NCBI RefSeq assembly: GCF_033343995.1
Contig: NZ_CP137573.1
Span: 4,125,001-4,189,000, forward strand
Reading direction: 5' to 3'
DNA length: 64,000 nucleotides
Source of the DNA: Streptomyces sp. HUAS YS2
GTDB lineage: Bacteria > Actinomycetota > Actinomycetes > Streptomycetales > Streptomycetaceae
The first letter of the stretch is position 1, and every line of letters starts with the position of its first letter. The notes under the pieces were generated by a model, which was not told where the DNA came from, did no database searches, and was given only the letters and a program-made list of their open reading frames with translations. Both the position numbers and the translations under genes were made by a program. Shown one piece after another: positions 41,384 to 49,431 of this stretch.

Positions 41384-42241
41384 TCAGTCCGCGATCAGGC
41401 CCTCGCGCAGCTGCGCCAGCGTCCGCGTGAGCAGCCGGGAGACGTGCATCTGCGAGATGCCGACCTCCTCGCCGATCTGCGACTGCGTCATGTTGGCGAA
41501 GAAGCGGAGCATGATGATCTGCCGCTCCCGGGGCGGGAGTTTGGCCAGCAGCGGCTTCAGCGACTCGCGGTACTCGACGCCTTCGAGCGCCGTGTCCTCG
41601 TAGCCGAGCCGGTCCGCGAGCGAGCCCTCGCCGCCGTCGTCCTCGGGCGACGGGGAGTCGAGCGAGGAGGCGGTGTACGCGTTGCCGACCGCGAGGCCGT
41701 CGACGACGTCCTCCTCCGACACCCCGAGCACGGCGGCGAGTTCGGGCACGGTCGGGGAGCGGTCCAGCTTCTGGGACAGCTCGTCGCTCGCCTTGGTGAG
41801 GGCGAGCCGCAGCTCCTGGAGCCGGCGCGGTACCCGCACCGACCACGAGGTGTCGCGGAAGAAGCGCTTGATCTCGCCGACCACCGTCGGCATCGCGAAC
41901 GTCGGGAACTCCACGCCGCGTTCGCAGTCGAAACGGTCGATGGCCTTGATCAGACCGATCGTGCCGACCTGGACGATGTCCTCCATCGGCTCGTTGCGCG
42001 AGCGGAACCGGGCCGCCGCGTACCGCACGAGCGGCAGGTTGAGTTCGATGAGCGTGTCGCGGACGTAGGTGCGCTCCGGGCTGTCGGCGGCCACGCCGTC
42101 GGTGTCCAGGGCGCGCAGCCGCAGGAACAGGGAGCGGGACAGAGTGCGGGTGTCGATGGCTTCCGAAGGGACGAGAAGCGGCGCGGTGGGTTCGCTCTTC
42201 GTGAGCGTGAGCACCTTCGAGCTGCCCTGTTCTGCGGACAT
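41384..42241 (-). CDS. sigN: SigB-family sigma factor (SigN-like)
   Basis: 285 residues, ATG 42241 with AAGGGGGTGG upstream. SigB/SigF/SigG type: region 2 (LIELNLPLVRYAAARFRSRN, MEDIVQVGTIGLIKAIDRFD), EFPTFAMPTVVGEIKRFFRD, region 3 (VPRRLQELRLALTKASDEL) and region 4 (LPPRERQIIMLRFFANMTQS, EEVGISQMHVSRLLTRTLAQ). It is the distal one of two adjacent SigB paralogues; by recalled synteny with S. coelicolor (sigN, sigF, then tadA and upp) it is the sigN position. These factors serve stress response and spore development and are usually held by anti-sigma factors encoded elsewhere. Confidence 0.85.
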   Translation of the reverse strand: MSAEQGSSKVLTLTKSEPTAPLLVPSEAIDTRTLSRSLFLRLRALDTDGVAADSPERTYVRDTLIELNLPLVRYAAARFRSRNEPMEDIVQVGTIGLIKAIDRFDCERGVEFPTFAMPTVVGEIKRFFRDTSWSVRVPRRLQELRLALTKASDELSQKLDRSPTVPELAAVLGVSEEDVVDGLAVGNAYTASSLDSPSPEDDGGEGSLADRLGYEDTALEGVEYRESLKPLLAKLPPRERQIIMLRFFANMTQSQIGEEVGISQMHVSRLLTRTLAQLREGLIAD

Positions 42242-42455
42242 GCCACCCCCTTGAGGTCGCGGACGGTCGCGGCGGCCACGACCATCGGAGGAACGCAGCC
42301 TCCACCTGAATACCGGAGGCGGGGCTGCGCCAAACGCGGTTCCAGCAGAATGTCACATGTCGGCAACACGCTGTAGTGACTTGTCGACATGGCGAGGGTG
42401 GAAATCCGCAGGAAACAAGGGGTGCAAGGCATTTGGGGCGGGTTGAAACTGCTCC

Positions 42456-42473
42456 GAACCGGTATACCCGTTC
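42456..42473. repeat. 18-bp palindrome after the sigF-like gene
   Basis: GAACCGGTATACCCGTTC is a palindrome with one mismatched pair, four bases past the sigF stop in the 235-base gap before sigN. It could end sigF transcription or be an operator; on the minus strand it contains GGGTAT, the -10 motif of SigB-type promoters, without a clear -35 partner. Confidence 0.4.
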
Positions 42474-42476
42474 CGG

Positions 42477-43358
42477 TTACGCGTCGATCCTGTTTGCGGA
42501 TCTCAACCGGGCGAAGCTACGGGCGAGGAGCCTTGACACGTGCATCTGCGAGACCCCGAGCTCCTGACTGATCTGAGACTGGGTCAGATTGCTGTAGTAA
42601 CGGAGCATCAGGATGCGTTGCTCGCGCTCCGGCAGCTGGACGAGCAGGTGCCGGACGAGGTCGCGGTGCTCGACGCCGGCCAGTGCCGGGTCCTCGTACC
42701 CGAGCCGGTCGAGCAGCCCGGGCAGCCCGTCGCCCTCCTGGGCCGCCTCCAGGGAGGTGGCGTGGTACGAACGGCCGGCCTCGATGCAGGCCAGCACCTC
42801 GTCCTCGCCGATCTTCAGTCGTTCGGCGATCTCGGCGGTGGTGGGGGAGCGCCCGTGGGCGGTCGTGAGGTCCTCGGTGGCGCCGTTGACCTGGACCCAC
42901 AGCTCGTGCAGCCGGCGCGGCACGTGCACGGTGCGCACGTTGTCGCGGAAGTACCGCTTGATCTCGCCGACGACGGTCGGCATCGCGAAGGTCGGGAACT
43001 GCACGCCCCGGTCCGGGTCGAACCGGTCGATCGCGTTGATCAGCCCGATCGTGCCGACCTGGACGACGTCCTCCATCGGTTCGTTGCGCGAGCGGAAGCG
43101 GGCCGCCGCGTACCGCACCAGCGGCAGGTTGGCCTCGATCAGCGCCCCACGCACCCGGTCGTGCTCCGGACTGCCCGGCTCCAGGTTCTTCAGCTGCCCG
43201 AAGAGCACCTGGGTGAGCGCCCGGGTGTCGGCCCCGCGGCTGCTGCGCTCGCGCGGGCGGGGGGCGGCGGTGTCGGGCGCGTCGGGCTCGCCGGCCTGCG
43301 ACTCCGCGGGCTCGTTCTGGGGCGGCACCTGAGGCGCAGTACTGGCCGGCACGTTCAC
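42477..43358 (-). CDS. sigF: SigB-family sigma factor (SigF-like)
   Basis: 293 residues from GTG 43358 (GAGGGGTGG upstream); GTG 43352 is an alternative giving a VPASTAPQ N-terminus. An acidic, Pro-rich leader (about 1-45) precedes the conserved sigma core: ALIEANLPLVRYAAARFRSR, VGTIGLINAIDRFDPDRGVQ, VPRRLHELWVQVNGATEDL, LPEREQRILMLRYYSNLTQS, ELGVSQMHVSRLLARSFARL. SigF of S. coelicolor is required for spore maturation. Identification rests on sequence type and position next to the Dabb, tRNA-Ser, tadA and upp genes. Confidence 0.85.
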   Translation of the reverse strand: MNVPASTAPQVPPQNEPAESQAGEPDAPDTAAPRPRERSSRGADTRALTQVLFGQLKNLEPGSPEHDRVRGALIEANLPLVRYAAARFRSRNEPMEDVVQVGTIGLINAIDRFDPDRGVQFPTFAMPTVVGEIKRYFRDNVRTVHVPRRLHELWVQVNGATEDLTTAHGRSPTTAEIAERLKIGEDEVLACIEAGRSYHATSLEAAQEGDGLPGLLDRLGYEDPALAGVEHRDLVRHLLVQLPEREQRILMLRYYSNLTQSQISQELGVSQMHVSRLLARSFARLRSANRIDA

Positions 43359-43502
43359 GCCACCCCTCTGGCTGGTCTTGCTGGTCAACTACGGTCAACT
43401 CATCCGTCAAAAGCGGTCATAGCATCACAAGACATGTCCACTGTGTGCAAGCACCGTATAACCACGTGTTGAGGGCAAGTTGGACGGGCAGAGGTGCGAG
43501 AA

Positions 43503-43529
43503 GGCCCCCCGCCGCGAAGGCGAGGGGCC
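43503..43529 (-). terminator. Hairpin after the Dabb gene
   Basis: GGCCCC...CGCC and GGCG...GGGGCC pair around a GCGAA loop with one mismatch, 23 bases past the stop of the Dabb gene on the minus strand. Confidence 0.7.
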
Positions 43530-43551
43530 GTGATCCGGGTCCGGGGGTCGG

Positions 43552-43845
43552 TCAGAACTCGTAGTCCGCGATCACCCACGTGGCGAACTCACGCCACTGG
43601 CCCGCGGCCGCCTGGTGGTCCGGGTGCTCGATGTAGCGCTTCAGCGCGTCGGTGTCCTCGACCGCCGAATTGATGGCGAAGTCGTACGCGATGGGCCGGT
43701 CGGTGATGTTCCAGGCGCACTCCCAGAACGTCAGCTCCGGAATCGTCCCCCCGAGCGCGCGGAAGGCCTCGACGCCGGCGACGACTCGCGGCTCGTCGCG
43801 CTCCACGCCGTCGTTGAGCTTGAAGAGGACCAGATGGCGGATCAC
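43552..43845 (-). CDS. Dabb-family stress-responsive alpha-beta barrel protein
   Basis: 97 residues with the Dabb signature from the first residues: MIRHLVLFKLNDGVERDEPR, LTFWECAWNITDRPIAYDFA, RYIEHPDHQAAAGQWREFAT. A dimeric ferredoxin-like barrel; members bind or cyclise small hydrophobic compounds or have unknown roles. It stands alone with its own terminator. The start codon follows AAGGAG closely. Confidence 0.88.
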   Translation of the reverse strand: MIRHLVLFKLNDGVERDEPRVVAGVEAFRALGGTIPELTFWECAWNITDRPIAYDFAINSAVEDTDALKRYIEHPDHQAAAGQWREFATWVIADYEF

Positions 43846-43867
43846 AGCAGGACTCCTTGGGGACGAT

Positions 43868-44032
43868 CTAGTTGACGAGTTCCGTCATGAACTCGCCGAC
43901 GCCCTGTGCGGCGGACGATATCCCCTCGAACCCTACCTGGACGAGATCGGCGGCCCGGGCGGGGGAGTTGATGATCGTGTACAGCACAAAGACGACCACT
44001 GCGTACAACGCGACCTTCTTCGCCTGCACCAT
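43868..44032 (-). CDS. Small single-pass membrane protein, 54 aa
   Basis: Starts at ATG 44032 behind GGAGGGCGGAG. The protein is MVQAKKVALYAVVVFVLYTI followed by INSPARAADLVQVGFEG and a helical tail ending FMTELVN. Residues 6-22 make one hydrophobic helix with a basic N-terminus, so the C-terminus should face outward. The gene lies between a tRNA-Ser terminator and the Dabb gene. No family name known to me. Confidence 0.7.
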   Translation of the reverse strand: MVQAKKVALYAVVVFVLYTIINSPARAADLVQVGFEGISSAAQGVGEFMTELVN

Positions 44033-44076
44033 CTGCTCCGCCCTCCCCTGCGATGTCGCGTGAGTCTAGCCGCACG

Positions 44077-44112
44077 ACGAAGGGCCCGGTGCTTGCGCAC
44101 CGGGCCCTTCGT
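44077..44112 (-). terminator. Terminator after tRNA-Ser(CGA)
   Basis: ACGAAGGGCCCGGTGC (44077-44092) pairs perfectly with GCACCGGGCCCTTCGT (44097-44112) across TTGC, eight bases past the tRNA end on the minus strand. Confidence 0.93.
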
Positions 44113-44119
44113 ACAAGAG

Positions 44120-44204
44120 CGGTAGCGGAGGGATTTGAACCCTCGGTGACTTGCGCCACACTCGCTTTCGAGGCGAGCTCCTTCGGCCGCTCGGACACGC
44201 TACC
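44120..44204 (-). tRNA. tRNA-Ser(CGA)
   Basis: Read on the minus strand: acceptor GGTAGCG, anticodon loop CTCGAAA (complement of the anticodon at 44168-44170), long variable arm, T-arm GAGGG-TTCAAAT-CCCTC, acceptor CGCTACC and discriminator G at 44120. 85 bases; CCA not encoded. Confidence 0.96.
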
Positions 44205-44250
44205 GAGAGAGAGCTTAGCCCAAGGGTGCCGATTCGATGAAATCCATTGA

Positions 44251-44850
44251 TCAGCGGTCCCGGAAGAAGGCCGTGAGCTGGGCGGAACACTCCTCCGCGA
44301 GCACGCCCGCGATCACCTCCGGCCGGTGGTTCAGGCGCCGGTCGCGTACGAGGTCCCAGAGCGAACCGGCCGCGCCGGCCTTCTCGTCCACGGCGCCGAA
44401 CACGACCCGGTCCACCCGCGCCTGCACCAGCGCGCCCGCGCACATCACGCACGGTTCGAGGGTGACGACGAGCGTGCAGCCGGTCAGCCGCCACTCCCCG
44501 CGCCGCTCGGCGGCCCGGCGCAGGGCGAGGACCTCCGCGTGCGCGGTGGGGTCGTGGGTCGCCTCGCGCTCGTTGTGGCCGGTGGCGAGGACCGCGCCGT
44601 CGGGGCCGAGCAGGACCGCGCCGACCGGCACGTCGCCGCCCGAGGCGGCCTCGTCGGCCGCGGCGATCGCGAGCCGCATCGACGCCTCCCAGGGGTCCCG
44701 CAGCGGATCGGGCGCGGGGGCCTTCCCGGGGCCGGAGCCAGGGGTGGACCCGGGGGTGGACCCGGGACCGGGAACGGCGTCGGAAACGGCGTCGGGACCG
44801 GCGGCGGCCGGTCCCGATCCGGGTGGTACGGGTGGTACGGGGCGGATCAC
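44251..44850 (-). CDS. tadA: tRNA-specific adenosine deaminase with Pro/Gly-rich extension
   Basis: 199 residues from GTG 44850, whose first base is the last base of the upstream stop. The first 50 residues are a Pro/Gly-rich tail (PGSTPGSTPGSGPGKAPAPD). The deaminase core follows: MRLAIAAADEAASGGDVPVG, zinc/proton shuttle HAEVLALR, and PCVMCAGALVQARVDRVVFG with the PCxxC ligands, then AGSLWDLVRDRRLNHRPEV. TadA converts A34 to inosine in tRNA-Arg(ACG), whose gene is at 22050. It is coupled to its associated protein gene upstream. The extension may be spurious if translation starts internally. Confidence 0.9.
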   Translation of the reverse strand: MIRPVPPVPPGSGPAAAGPDAVSDAVPGPGSTPGSTPGSGPGKAPAPDPLRDPWEASMRLAIAAADEAASGGDVPVGAVLLGPDGAVLATGHNEREATHDPTAHAEVLALRRAAERRGEWRLTGCTLVVTLEPCVMCAGALVQARVDRVVFGAVDEKAGAAGSLWDLVRDRRLNHRPEVIAGVLAEECSAQLTAFFRDR

Positions 44851-45383
44851 TAGCGAACGCTCTCCAGGACCTCCGCGGCGCCCAGGGCCTCCGCGATCTC
44901 GCCCAGCACGTCGCTCTCGAGCGCCAGCAGCGCCCGCTCGGACAGGCCCAGATCCTCCAGGATCAGCCGGTCGCCGAGCGGAGCCGAGGGCACGGCGTCG
45001 GCGGCCGCGCCGGTCTCGTCGTCCTCGTCGTCCTGCGCCTCGGGTTCTCCGTCCTCCGTCCCGTCGAGGTCCAGCGTGTCCAGGTCGTCGGCGTCGCCGT
45101 CCCGGTCGGCGCCCAGGAGTTCCTTGGTCAGGATCTCCCCGTACGAGGAGCGTGCGGCGGCGGCCCCGTCCGAGACGTAGATCCGAGGGTCGTCCTCACC
45201 CTCGATCCGGACGATGCCGAACCACGCGTCCTCCTGCTCGATGAAGACGACCACCGTGTCCTCGTCGACCGACGCCTCACGGGCGAGCTCGGTCAGGTCG
45301 GACAGGGTCTCCACGTCGTCGAGTTCCGTGTCGCTCGCTTCCCACCCGTCTTCGGTGCGCGCGAGCAGTGCGGCGAAGTACAC
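44850..45383 (-). CDS. tRNA adenosine deaminase-associated protein
   Basis: 177 residues, GTG 45383. It begins MYFAALLARTEDGWEASDTE, continues with an acidic alpha/beta domain (DEDTVVVFIEQEDAWFGIVR, YVSDGAAAARSSYGEILT), has a strongly acidic linker (about 95-135, many D/E) and a C-terminal helical part (LGLSERALLALESDVLGEIA). The family is found next to tadA in actinobacteria, hence its name; biochemical role unproven. Translation is coupled to tadA. Confidence 0.88.
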   Translation of the reverse strand: MYFAALLARTEDGWEASDTELDDVETLSDLTELAREASVDEDTVVVFIEQEDAWFGIVRIEGEDDPRIYVSDGAAAARSSYGEILTKELLGADRDGDADDLDTLDLDGTEDGEPEAQDDEDDETGAAADAVPSAPLGDRLILEDLGLSERALLALESDVLGEIAEALGAAEVLESVR

Positions 45384-45538
45384 CGTGACTCTCCCACTGA
45401 TCAGAGGTGTGTCGATCCCGGCGGTGCGCTTCCGAGGCCCCGCCCAATCGGCATCGTGGCAGAAAGAGCGGCTTCAGGAGAGGTCTTCGGCTCTTGCGTC
45501 GTGCATCAGTCTGACCTCCGGACGAGCGTCGCGGCGTG

Positions 45539-45718
45539 TCACCAGCGGAACGTGCGCATGCGCATGGCCTGCCGCATCCGGGCCGCACGGGCCCTGCGGG
45601 GCTGTACGCGCTCGCGCAGCGCCTTTGCCTCGTTCAGCTCACGCAGGAACTGGGCGCGGCGGCGCCGGCGCTCGGCGTCGGTCTCGCGCGGTTCCTCGTC
45701 GTGTCGTCGTTCCGGCAT
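45539..45718 (-). CDS. Arg-rich small protein, 59 aa
   Basis: From ATG 45718 (a longer frame starts at 45763). The protein starts MPERRHDEEPRETDAERRRR, is highly charged and helical, and ends ARMRQAMRMRTFRW; about a third of residues are Arg. It is probably nucleic-acid-associated. Divergent from upp with a 113-base gap. Family not recognised. Confidence 0.6.
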   Translation of the reverse strand: MPERRHDEEPRETDAERRRRRAQFLRELNEAKALRERVQPRRARAARMRQAMRMRTFRW

Positions 45719-45831
45719 GGCCCACCACCCCACGGGCATGGTTCCGTGCAGGCCCGTCCGCACGGATCCGTGTACGACCCCACCTTCCCTCCAGGGGACG
45801 GGTCGGCGCCAGTGCGGGCTACTGTTGACGC

Positions 45832-46467
45832 ATGCGTCTCCACGTCGTCGATCACCCGCTGGTCGCCCACAAGCTCACCACGCTGCGCGACAAGCGCACC
45901 GACTCCCCGACCTTCCGCCGACTGGCCGACGAGCTGGTCACCCTGCTCGCCTACGAGGCCACCAGGGACGTGCGCACCGAGCAGGTCGACATCGAGACCC
46001 CCGTCACGCCGACGACCGGTGTGAAGCTGTCGTACCCGCGGCCGCTGGTGGTCCCGATCCTGCGCGCAGGTCTCGGCATGCTGGACGGCATGGTGCGGCT
46101 GCTGCCGACCGCCGAGGTGGGCTTCCTCGGCATGATCCGCAACGAGGAGACGCTGGAGGCGTCGACCTACGCGACGCGGATGCCGGAGGACCTCTCGGGC
46201 CGCCAGGTGTACGTCCTGGACCCGATGCTGGCCACCGGCGGCACGCTGGTCGCCGCGATCCAGGAGCTCATCAAGCGCGGCGCGGACGACGTGACCGCGG
46301 TCGTGCTGCTCGCCGCCCCGGAGGGCGTCGAGGTGATGGAGCGCGAGCTGGCGGGCAGGCCGGTGACCGTCGTGACGGCCTCCGTCGACGAGCGGCTCAA
46401 CGAGAGCGGCTACATCGTGCCGGGCCTGGGCGACGCGGGCGACCGCATGTACGGGACGGTCGACTAG
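45832..46467 (+). CDS. upp: Uracil phosphoribosyltransferase
   Basis: 211 residues, ATG 45832. The PRTase fold is complete: LVAHKLTTLRDKRTDSPTFR, PLVVPILRAGLGMLDGMVRL, FLGMIRNEETLEASTYATRM, the PRPP loop VYVLDPMLATGGTLVAAIQE and the uracil-binding IVPGLGDAGDRMYG at the C-terminus. It converts uracil and PRPP to UMP in pyrimidine salvage. Monocistronic, closed by a terminator at 46481. Little leader is seen before the ATG. Confidence 0.97.
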   Translation: MRLHVVDHPLVAHKLTTLRDKRTDSPTFRRLADELVTLLAYEATRDVRTEQVDIETPVTPTTGVKLSYPRPLVVPILRAGLGMLDGMVRLLPTAEVGFLGMIRNEETLEASTYATRMPEDLSGRQVYVLDPMLATGGTLVAAIQELIKRGADDVTAVVLLAAPEGVEVMERELAGRPVTVVTASVDERLNESGYIVPGLGDAGDRMYGTVD

Positions 46468-46480
46468 GGATTCGTACGGA

Positions 46481-46508
46481 GGGGCCGGTTCCCGGGGGAA
46501 CCGGCCTT
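46481..46508. terminator. Bidirectional terminator after upp
   Basis: GGCCGGTTCC (46483-46492) pairs with GGAACCGGCC (46497-46506) across CGGG, between converging upp and LytR_C genes. Confidence 0.88.
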
Positions 46509-46519
46509 CCTTCGTCAGC

Positions 46520-47155
46520 TCAGCACTTGTGCGCGGGCGCGGGCTTGGGAGCGTTCAGCGCGACCAGGGCCGCGTCCGCCGTAGTCTTCGGGTCCAGCGT
46601 CTTGAACGCCGTACCGATGATCAGGTCGACGTCGGCCGTGGTCCGGGCGTCCATCTTGGTCGTGGCGCCCTTCAACTGGGTGCCCAGGACCGGGAACGCG
46701 CCCTTGGCGGCGGCCGGGGCGCCGAGCAGGAGCGCGGAGCCCGGGACCTTCTTGTCGTACGCGGCCGGGGCGTTGCCGACCTTGCCGATGACGAAGCCGC
46801 GCTTCTTGAGCTCGTCGGCCGTCGACTTGGCGAGGCCGCCGCGCGGGGTGGCGTTGTAGACGTTCACCGTGATCTGCGCCGGTTTGGGCAGCGCGCCGGC
46901 GGCGGCCGGCGTGGCGGTGGGTTTGGCGGCGGGTTTGCAGTCGGTGCCGCGGGCGGCCTTGGCCTTGGTGTCGTCGCCGCCCGAGAAGACGTCGACGAGC
47001 TGCATCGTGCCCCACCCTGCCGCGCCCAGGACGACCACGGCGGCGAGTGACGCGAGGACGATCCGGCGCCGGCGGCGGGGGCGGCGCATGCGCGGGTAGG
47101 TGTCCCCCGTGATGCGGTACTTTCCGCCCATACCGGGGGGAGTGAGCATGCTCAT
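46520..47155 (-). CDS. LytR C-terminal domain (LytR_C) membrane protein
   Basis: 211 residues from ATG 47155 (ATG 47149 is also usable). A short cytoplasmic N-terminus with a basic cluster (RMRRPRRRRR) precedes one membrane helix (IVLASLAAVVVLGAAGWGTM, about 36-56) and an extracytoplasmic Ala/Pro/Lys linker. The LytR_C domain follows: QITVNVYNATPRGGLAKSTA, LKKRGFVIGKVGNAPAAYDK, VDLIIGTAFKTLDPKTTADA. Such domains accompany cell-wall polymer ligases; here it stands without a catalytic LCP domain. It ends in a cysteine (APAHKC). Confidence 0.85.
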   Translation of the reverse strand: MSMLTPPGMGGKYRITGDTYPRMRRPRRRRRIVLASLAAVVVLGAAGWGTMQLVDVFSGGDDTKAKAARGTDCKPAAKPTATPAAAGALPKPAQITVNVYNATPRGGLAKSTADELKKRGFVIGKVGNAPAAYDKKVPGSALLLGAPAAAKGAFPVLGTQLKGATTKMDARTTADVDLIIGTAFKTLDPKTTADAALVALNAPKPAPAHKC

Positions 47156-47260
47156 GGGCGCAGCGTAATCCGGCCTGCGGGTGTTGCCTACTTGATGATC
47201 ATGTGATCGCGTCCGGATGGGGCTCAAGTGACCCCGAAAGGGTCAGATTCGCGGAGCGGA

Positions 47261-47557
47261 TCAGTCCAGTTCCAGCACCCTGGCGTGCAGCACCTGGCGC
47301 TGCTGCAGGGCGGCGCGCACGGCGCGGTGCAGCCCGTCCTCGAGGTAGAGGTCGCCGCGCCACTTCACGACGTGCGCGAAGAGGTCGCCGTAGAACGTCG
47401 AGTCCTCGGCGAGCAGCGTCTCCAGGTCCAGCTGGCCCTTGGTGGTCACGAGCTGATCGAGGCGGACCGGGCGCGGCGCGACGTCCGCCCACTGCCGGGT
47501 GCTTTCCCGGCCGTGGTCGGGATACGGCTTCCCGGTACCGATGCGCTTGAAGATCAC
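47261..47557 (-). CDS. Conserved protein annotated in relatives as VapB-like, 98 aa
   Basis: Begins MIFKRIGTGKPYPDHGREST, then WADVAPRPVRLDQLVTTKGQ, LDLETLLAEDSTFYGDLFAH and LYLEDGLHRAVRAALQQRQV. I recall this strongly conserved Streptomyces protein being labelled a type II toxin-antitoxin VapB-family antitoxin, but there is no toxin gene beside it and the D-G-x-H-R segment looks more like a ParB/sulfiredoxin-type motif. I would treat the VapB name as unproven. A small hairpin (TGACCC/GGGTCA, 47229-47245) follows its stop. Confidence 0.75.
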   Translation of the reverse strand: MIFKRIGTGKPYPDHGRESTRQWADVAPRPVRLDQLVTTKGQLDLETLLAEDSTFYGDLFAHVVKWRGDLYLEDGLHRAVRAALQQRQVLHARVLELD

Positions 47558-47653
47558 ACGGAAAGCCTACCGGGCGAGCGGCTCCCGGCGCAGCCACGCG
47601 GGGGCGGTGCGATGCTGGGGCAAAGTGCCGCAAACCCGGAATAGGGGTCCGTG

Positions 47654-49177
47654 ATGAGCGTGAGCGACCAGCCTGTGGCCGAGATCGCCGCCGGGTACGC
47701 GTTCCGGGGAGACGCACTCGATCTGGGGGCGGTGCTCTGGGACGGGGCGTGTCACCCGGGCGCGCAGGTCCGGATCCCGCTGGGCGTGTTGAACCGCCAC
47801 GGACTGGTCGCAGGCGCGACGGGCACCGGCAAGACGAAGACGCTGCAGCTGATCGCCGAGCAGCTGTCCGCGCTCGGCGTCCCGGTGTTCCTGGCGGACG
47901 TGAAGGGCGACCTCTCGGGTCTCTCCGCGCCCGGGCAGGACGGCGAGAAGGTGCGGGAACGGGCCGGGCAGGTGGGGCAGGAGTGGTCCGGGCAGGGCTT
48001 CCCGTGCGAGTTCTACGGGCTCGGCGGCAGCGGCGCCGGCATCCCGGTGCGGGCGACGGTGACGAGCTTCGGGCCGGTGCTGCTGTCGAAGGTGCTCCAG
48101 CTGAACCAGACGCAGGAGCAGTCGCTCGGCCTGATCTTCCACTACGCGGACCAGAAGGGTCTGGAGCTGGTGGACCTGAAGGACCTGCGGGCGGTGGTGG
48201 CCTTCCTGGTGTCGGACGTCGGCAAGCCGGAACTGAAGGGCATCGGCGGGCTGTCGACGGCGACGGCCGGGGTGATCCTGCGGGCGGTCACGGCGTTCGA
48301 GCAGCAGGGGGCGGGCGGGTTCTTCGGGGAGCCGGAGTTCGACACGGCCGAGCTGCTGCGGACGGCGGAGGACGGGCGTGGGGTGGTGTCCGTACTGGAG
48401 CTGCCGGCGGTGCAGGACAAGCCGCAGCTGTTCTCGACGTTCCTGATGTGGATGCTGGCGGACCTGTTCCACGACCTGCCGGAGGTCGGGGACCTGGACA
48501 AGCCGAAGCTGGTGTTCTTCTTCGACGAGGCGCATCTGCTGTTCCGCGGGGCGTCGAAGGCGTTCCTGGAGTCGATCACCCAGACGGTGCGGCTGATCCG
48601 GTCGAAGGGCGTCGGGGTGTTCTTCGTGACGCAGACGCCGAAGGACGTGCCGGGGGACGTGCTCGCACAGTTGGGCAACCGGGTGCAGCACGCGCTGCGG
48701 GCGTTCACGCCGGACGACGCGAAGGCGCTGAAGGCGACGGTGCGGACGTTCCCGAACTCGGCGTACGACCTGGAGGAGGTCCTGACCGGACTGGGCACGG
48801 GCGAGGCGGTCGTGACGGTGCTGAGCGAGACCGGCGCGCCGACGCCGGTGGCGGCGACGCGGCTGCGGGCGCCGCGGTCGCTGATGGGCCCGATCGGGGC
48901 GGCGGAGCTGGAGACGGCGGTGAAGGGCTCGGCGCTGTACGGGCGGTACGCGGAGGCGGTGGACCGGGAGTCGGCGTACGAACGGCTGACGGCGGCGGCG
49001 CCGCCGAAGGAGGAGGCCCCGGGCCCGTCGCCGCGGGCGTCGCAGAAGGACGACGAGTCGCTCGTGGAGCAGGTGGTGGGCAGCGGCATGTTCAAGTCCC
49101 TGGCCCGCTCGGTGGGCACCCAACTGGGCCGCGAGATCACCCGCTCCCTGTTCGGCACGTCGAGGCGGCGGCGGTAG
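47654..49177 (+). CDS. HerA-like ATPase (DUF853 family)
   Basis: 507 residues from ATG 47654 (GTG 47651 is possible). Walker A in GLVAGATGTGKTKTLQLIA near 50-68, VPVFLADVKGDLSGL, a long insertion, Walker B VFFFDEAHLLFRG near 290 and the sensor/arginine region GVGVFFVTQTPKDVPGDVLA. The C-terminus carries a Pro-rich segment and LARSVGTQLGREITRSLFG. DUF853 proteins are HerA/FtsK-like hexameric translocases of unknown bacterial role; HerA itself works with NurA in DNA end resection, but no nuclease gene is adjacent. Monocistronic, with a strong terminator. Confidence 0.9.
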   Translation: MSVSDQPVAEIAAGYAFRGDALDLGAVLWDGACHPGAQVRIPLGVLNRHGLVAGATGTGKTKTLQLIAEQLSALGVPVFLADVKGDLSGLSAPGQDGEKVRERAGQVGQEWSGQGFPCEFYGLGGSGAGIPVRATVTSFGPVLLSKVLQLNQTQEQSLGLIFHYADQKGLELVDLKDLRAVVAFLVSDVGKPELKGIGGLSTATAGVILRAVTAFEQQGAGGFFGEPEFDTAELLRTAEDGRGVVSVLELPAVQDKPQLFSTFLMWMLADLFHDLPEVGDLDKPKLVFFFDEAHLLFRGASKAFLESITQTVRLIRSKGVGVFFVTQTPKDVPGDVLAQLGNRVQHALRAFTPDDAKALKATVRTFPNSAYDLEEVLTGLGTGEAVVTVLSETGAPTPVAATRLRAPRSLMGPIGAAELETAVKGSALYGRYAEAVDRESAYERLTAAAPPKEEAPGPSPRASQKDDESLVEQVVGSGMFKSLARSVGTQLGREITRSLFGTSRRRR

Positions 49178-49212
49178 GGGGCGGGGTGGGGGAGATTCCC
49201 CCACCCCGCCCC
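49178..49212 (+). terminator. Terminator after the HerA-like gene
   Basis: GGGGCGGGGTGGGGG pairs with CCCCCACCCCGCCCC across AGATT, directly after the stop. Confidence 0.9.
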
Positions 49213-49233
49213 TCCCCGAAACCCTGACGGGCC

Positions 49234-49410
49234 CGGGGGCTCCGCCCCCGACCTCCCATCCGCGGCAGCTTCGCGCCGCGCAGGGTGGCGGGCCGAACCG
49301 GCCCGTGTCGCAGGTGCCCAGGGGCTGCGTCCCGGGCTTCCCCTGCCGCGGCTTCGCGCCGCGTGAGGTTTCGCGCCCGGGCTCCCGCCCTGCGGCAGCT
49401 TCGCGCCGCG
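49234..49410. repeat. Intergenic palindromic repeat cluster
   Basis: The 220-base gap holds no gene. CGGGGGCTCCGCCCCCG (49234-49250) is a perfect hairpin; three copies of CGGCAGCTTCGCGCCGCG or close variants follow at 49261-49280, 49346-49363 and 49392-49410, each able to fold. They resemble dispersed intergenic repeats of Streptomyces. Confidence 0.75.
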
Positions 49411-49431
49411 GGGCGGTGGTCCGGGTGGGTG

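Noticed and set aside
47261..47557. VapBC toxin-antitoxin module
   Set aside because: No PIN-domain toxin gene is adjacent and the protein lacks a recognisable ribbon-helix-helix or AbrB DNA-binding end.
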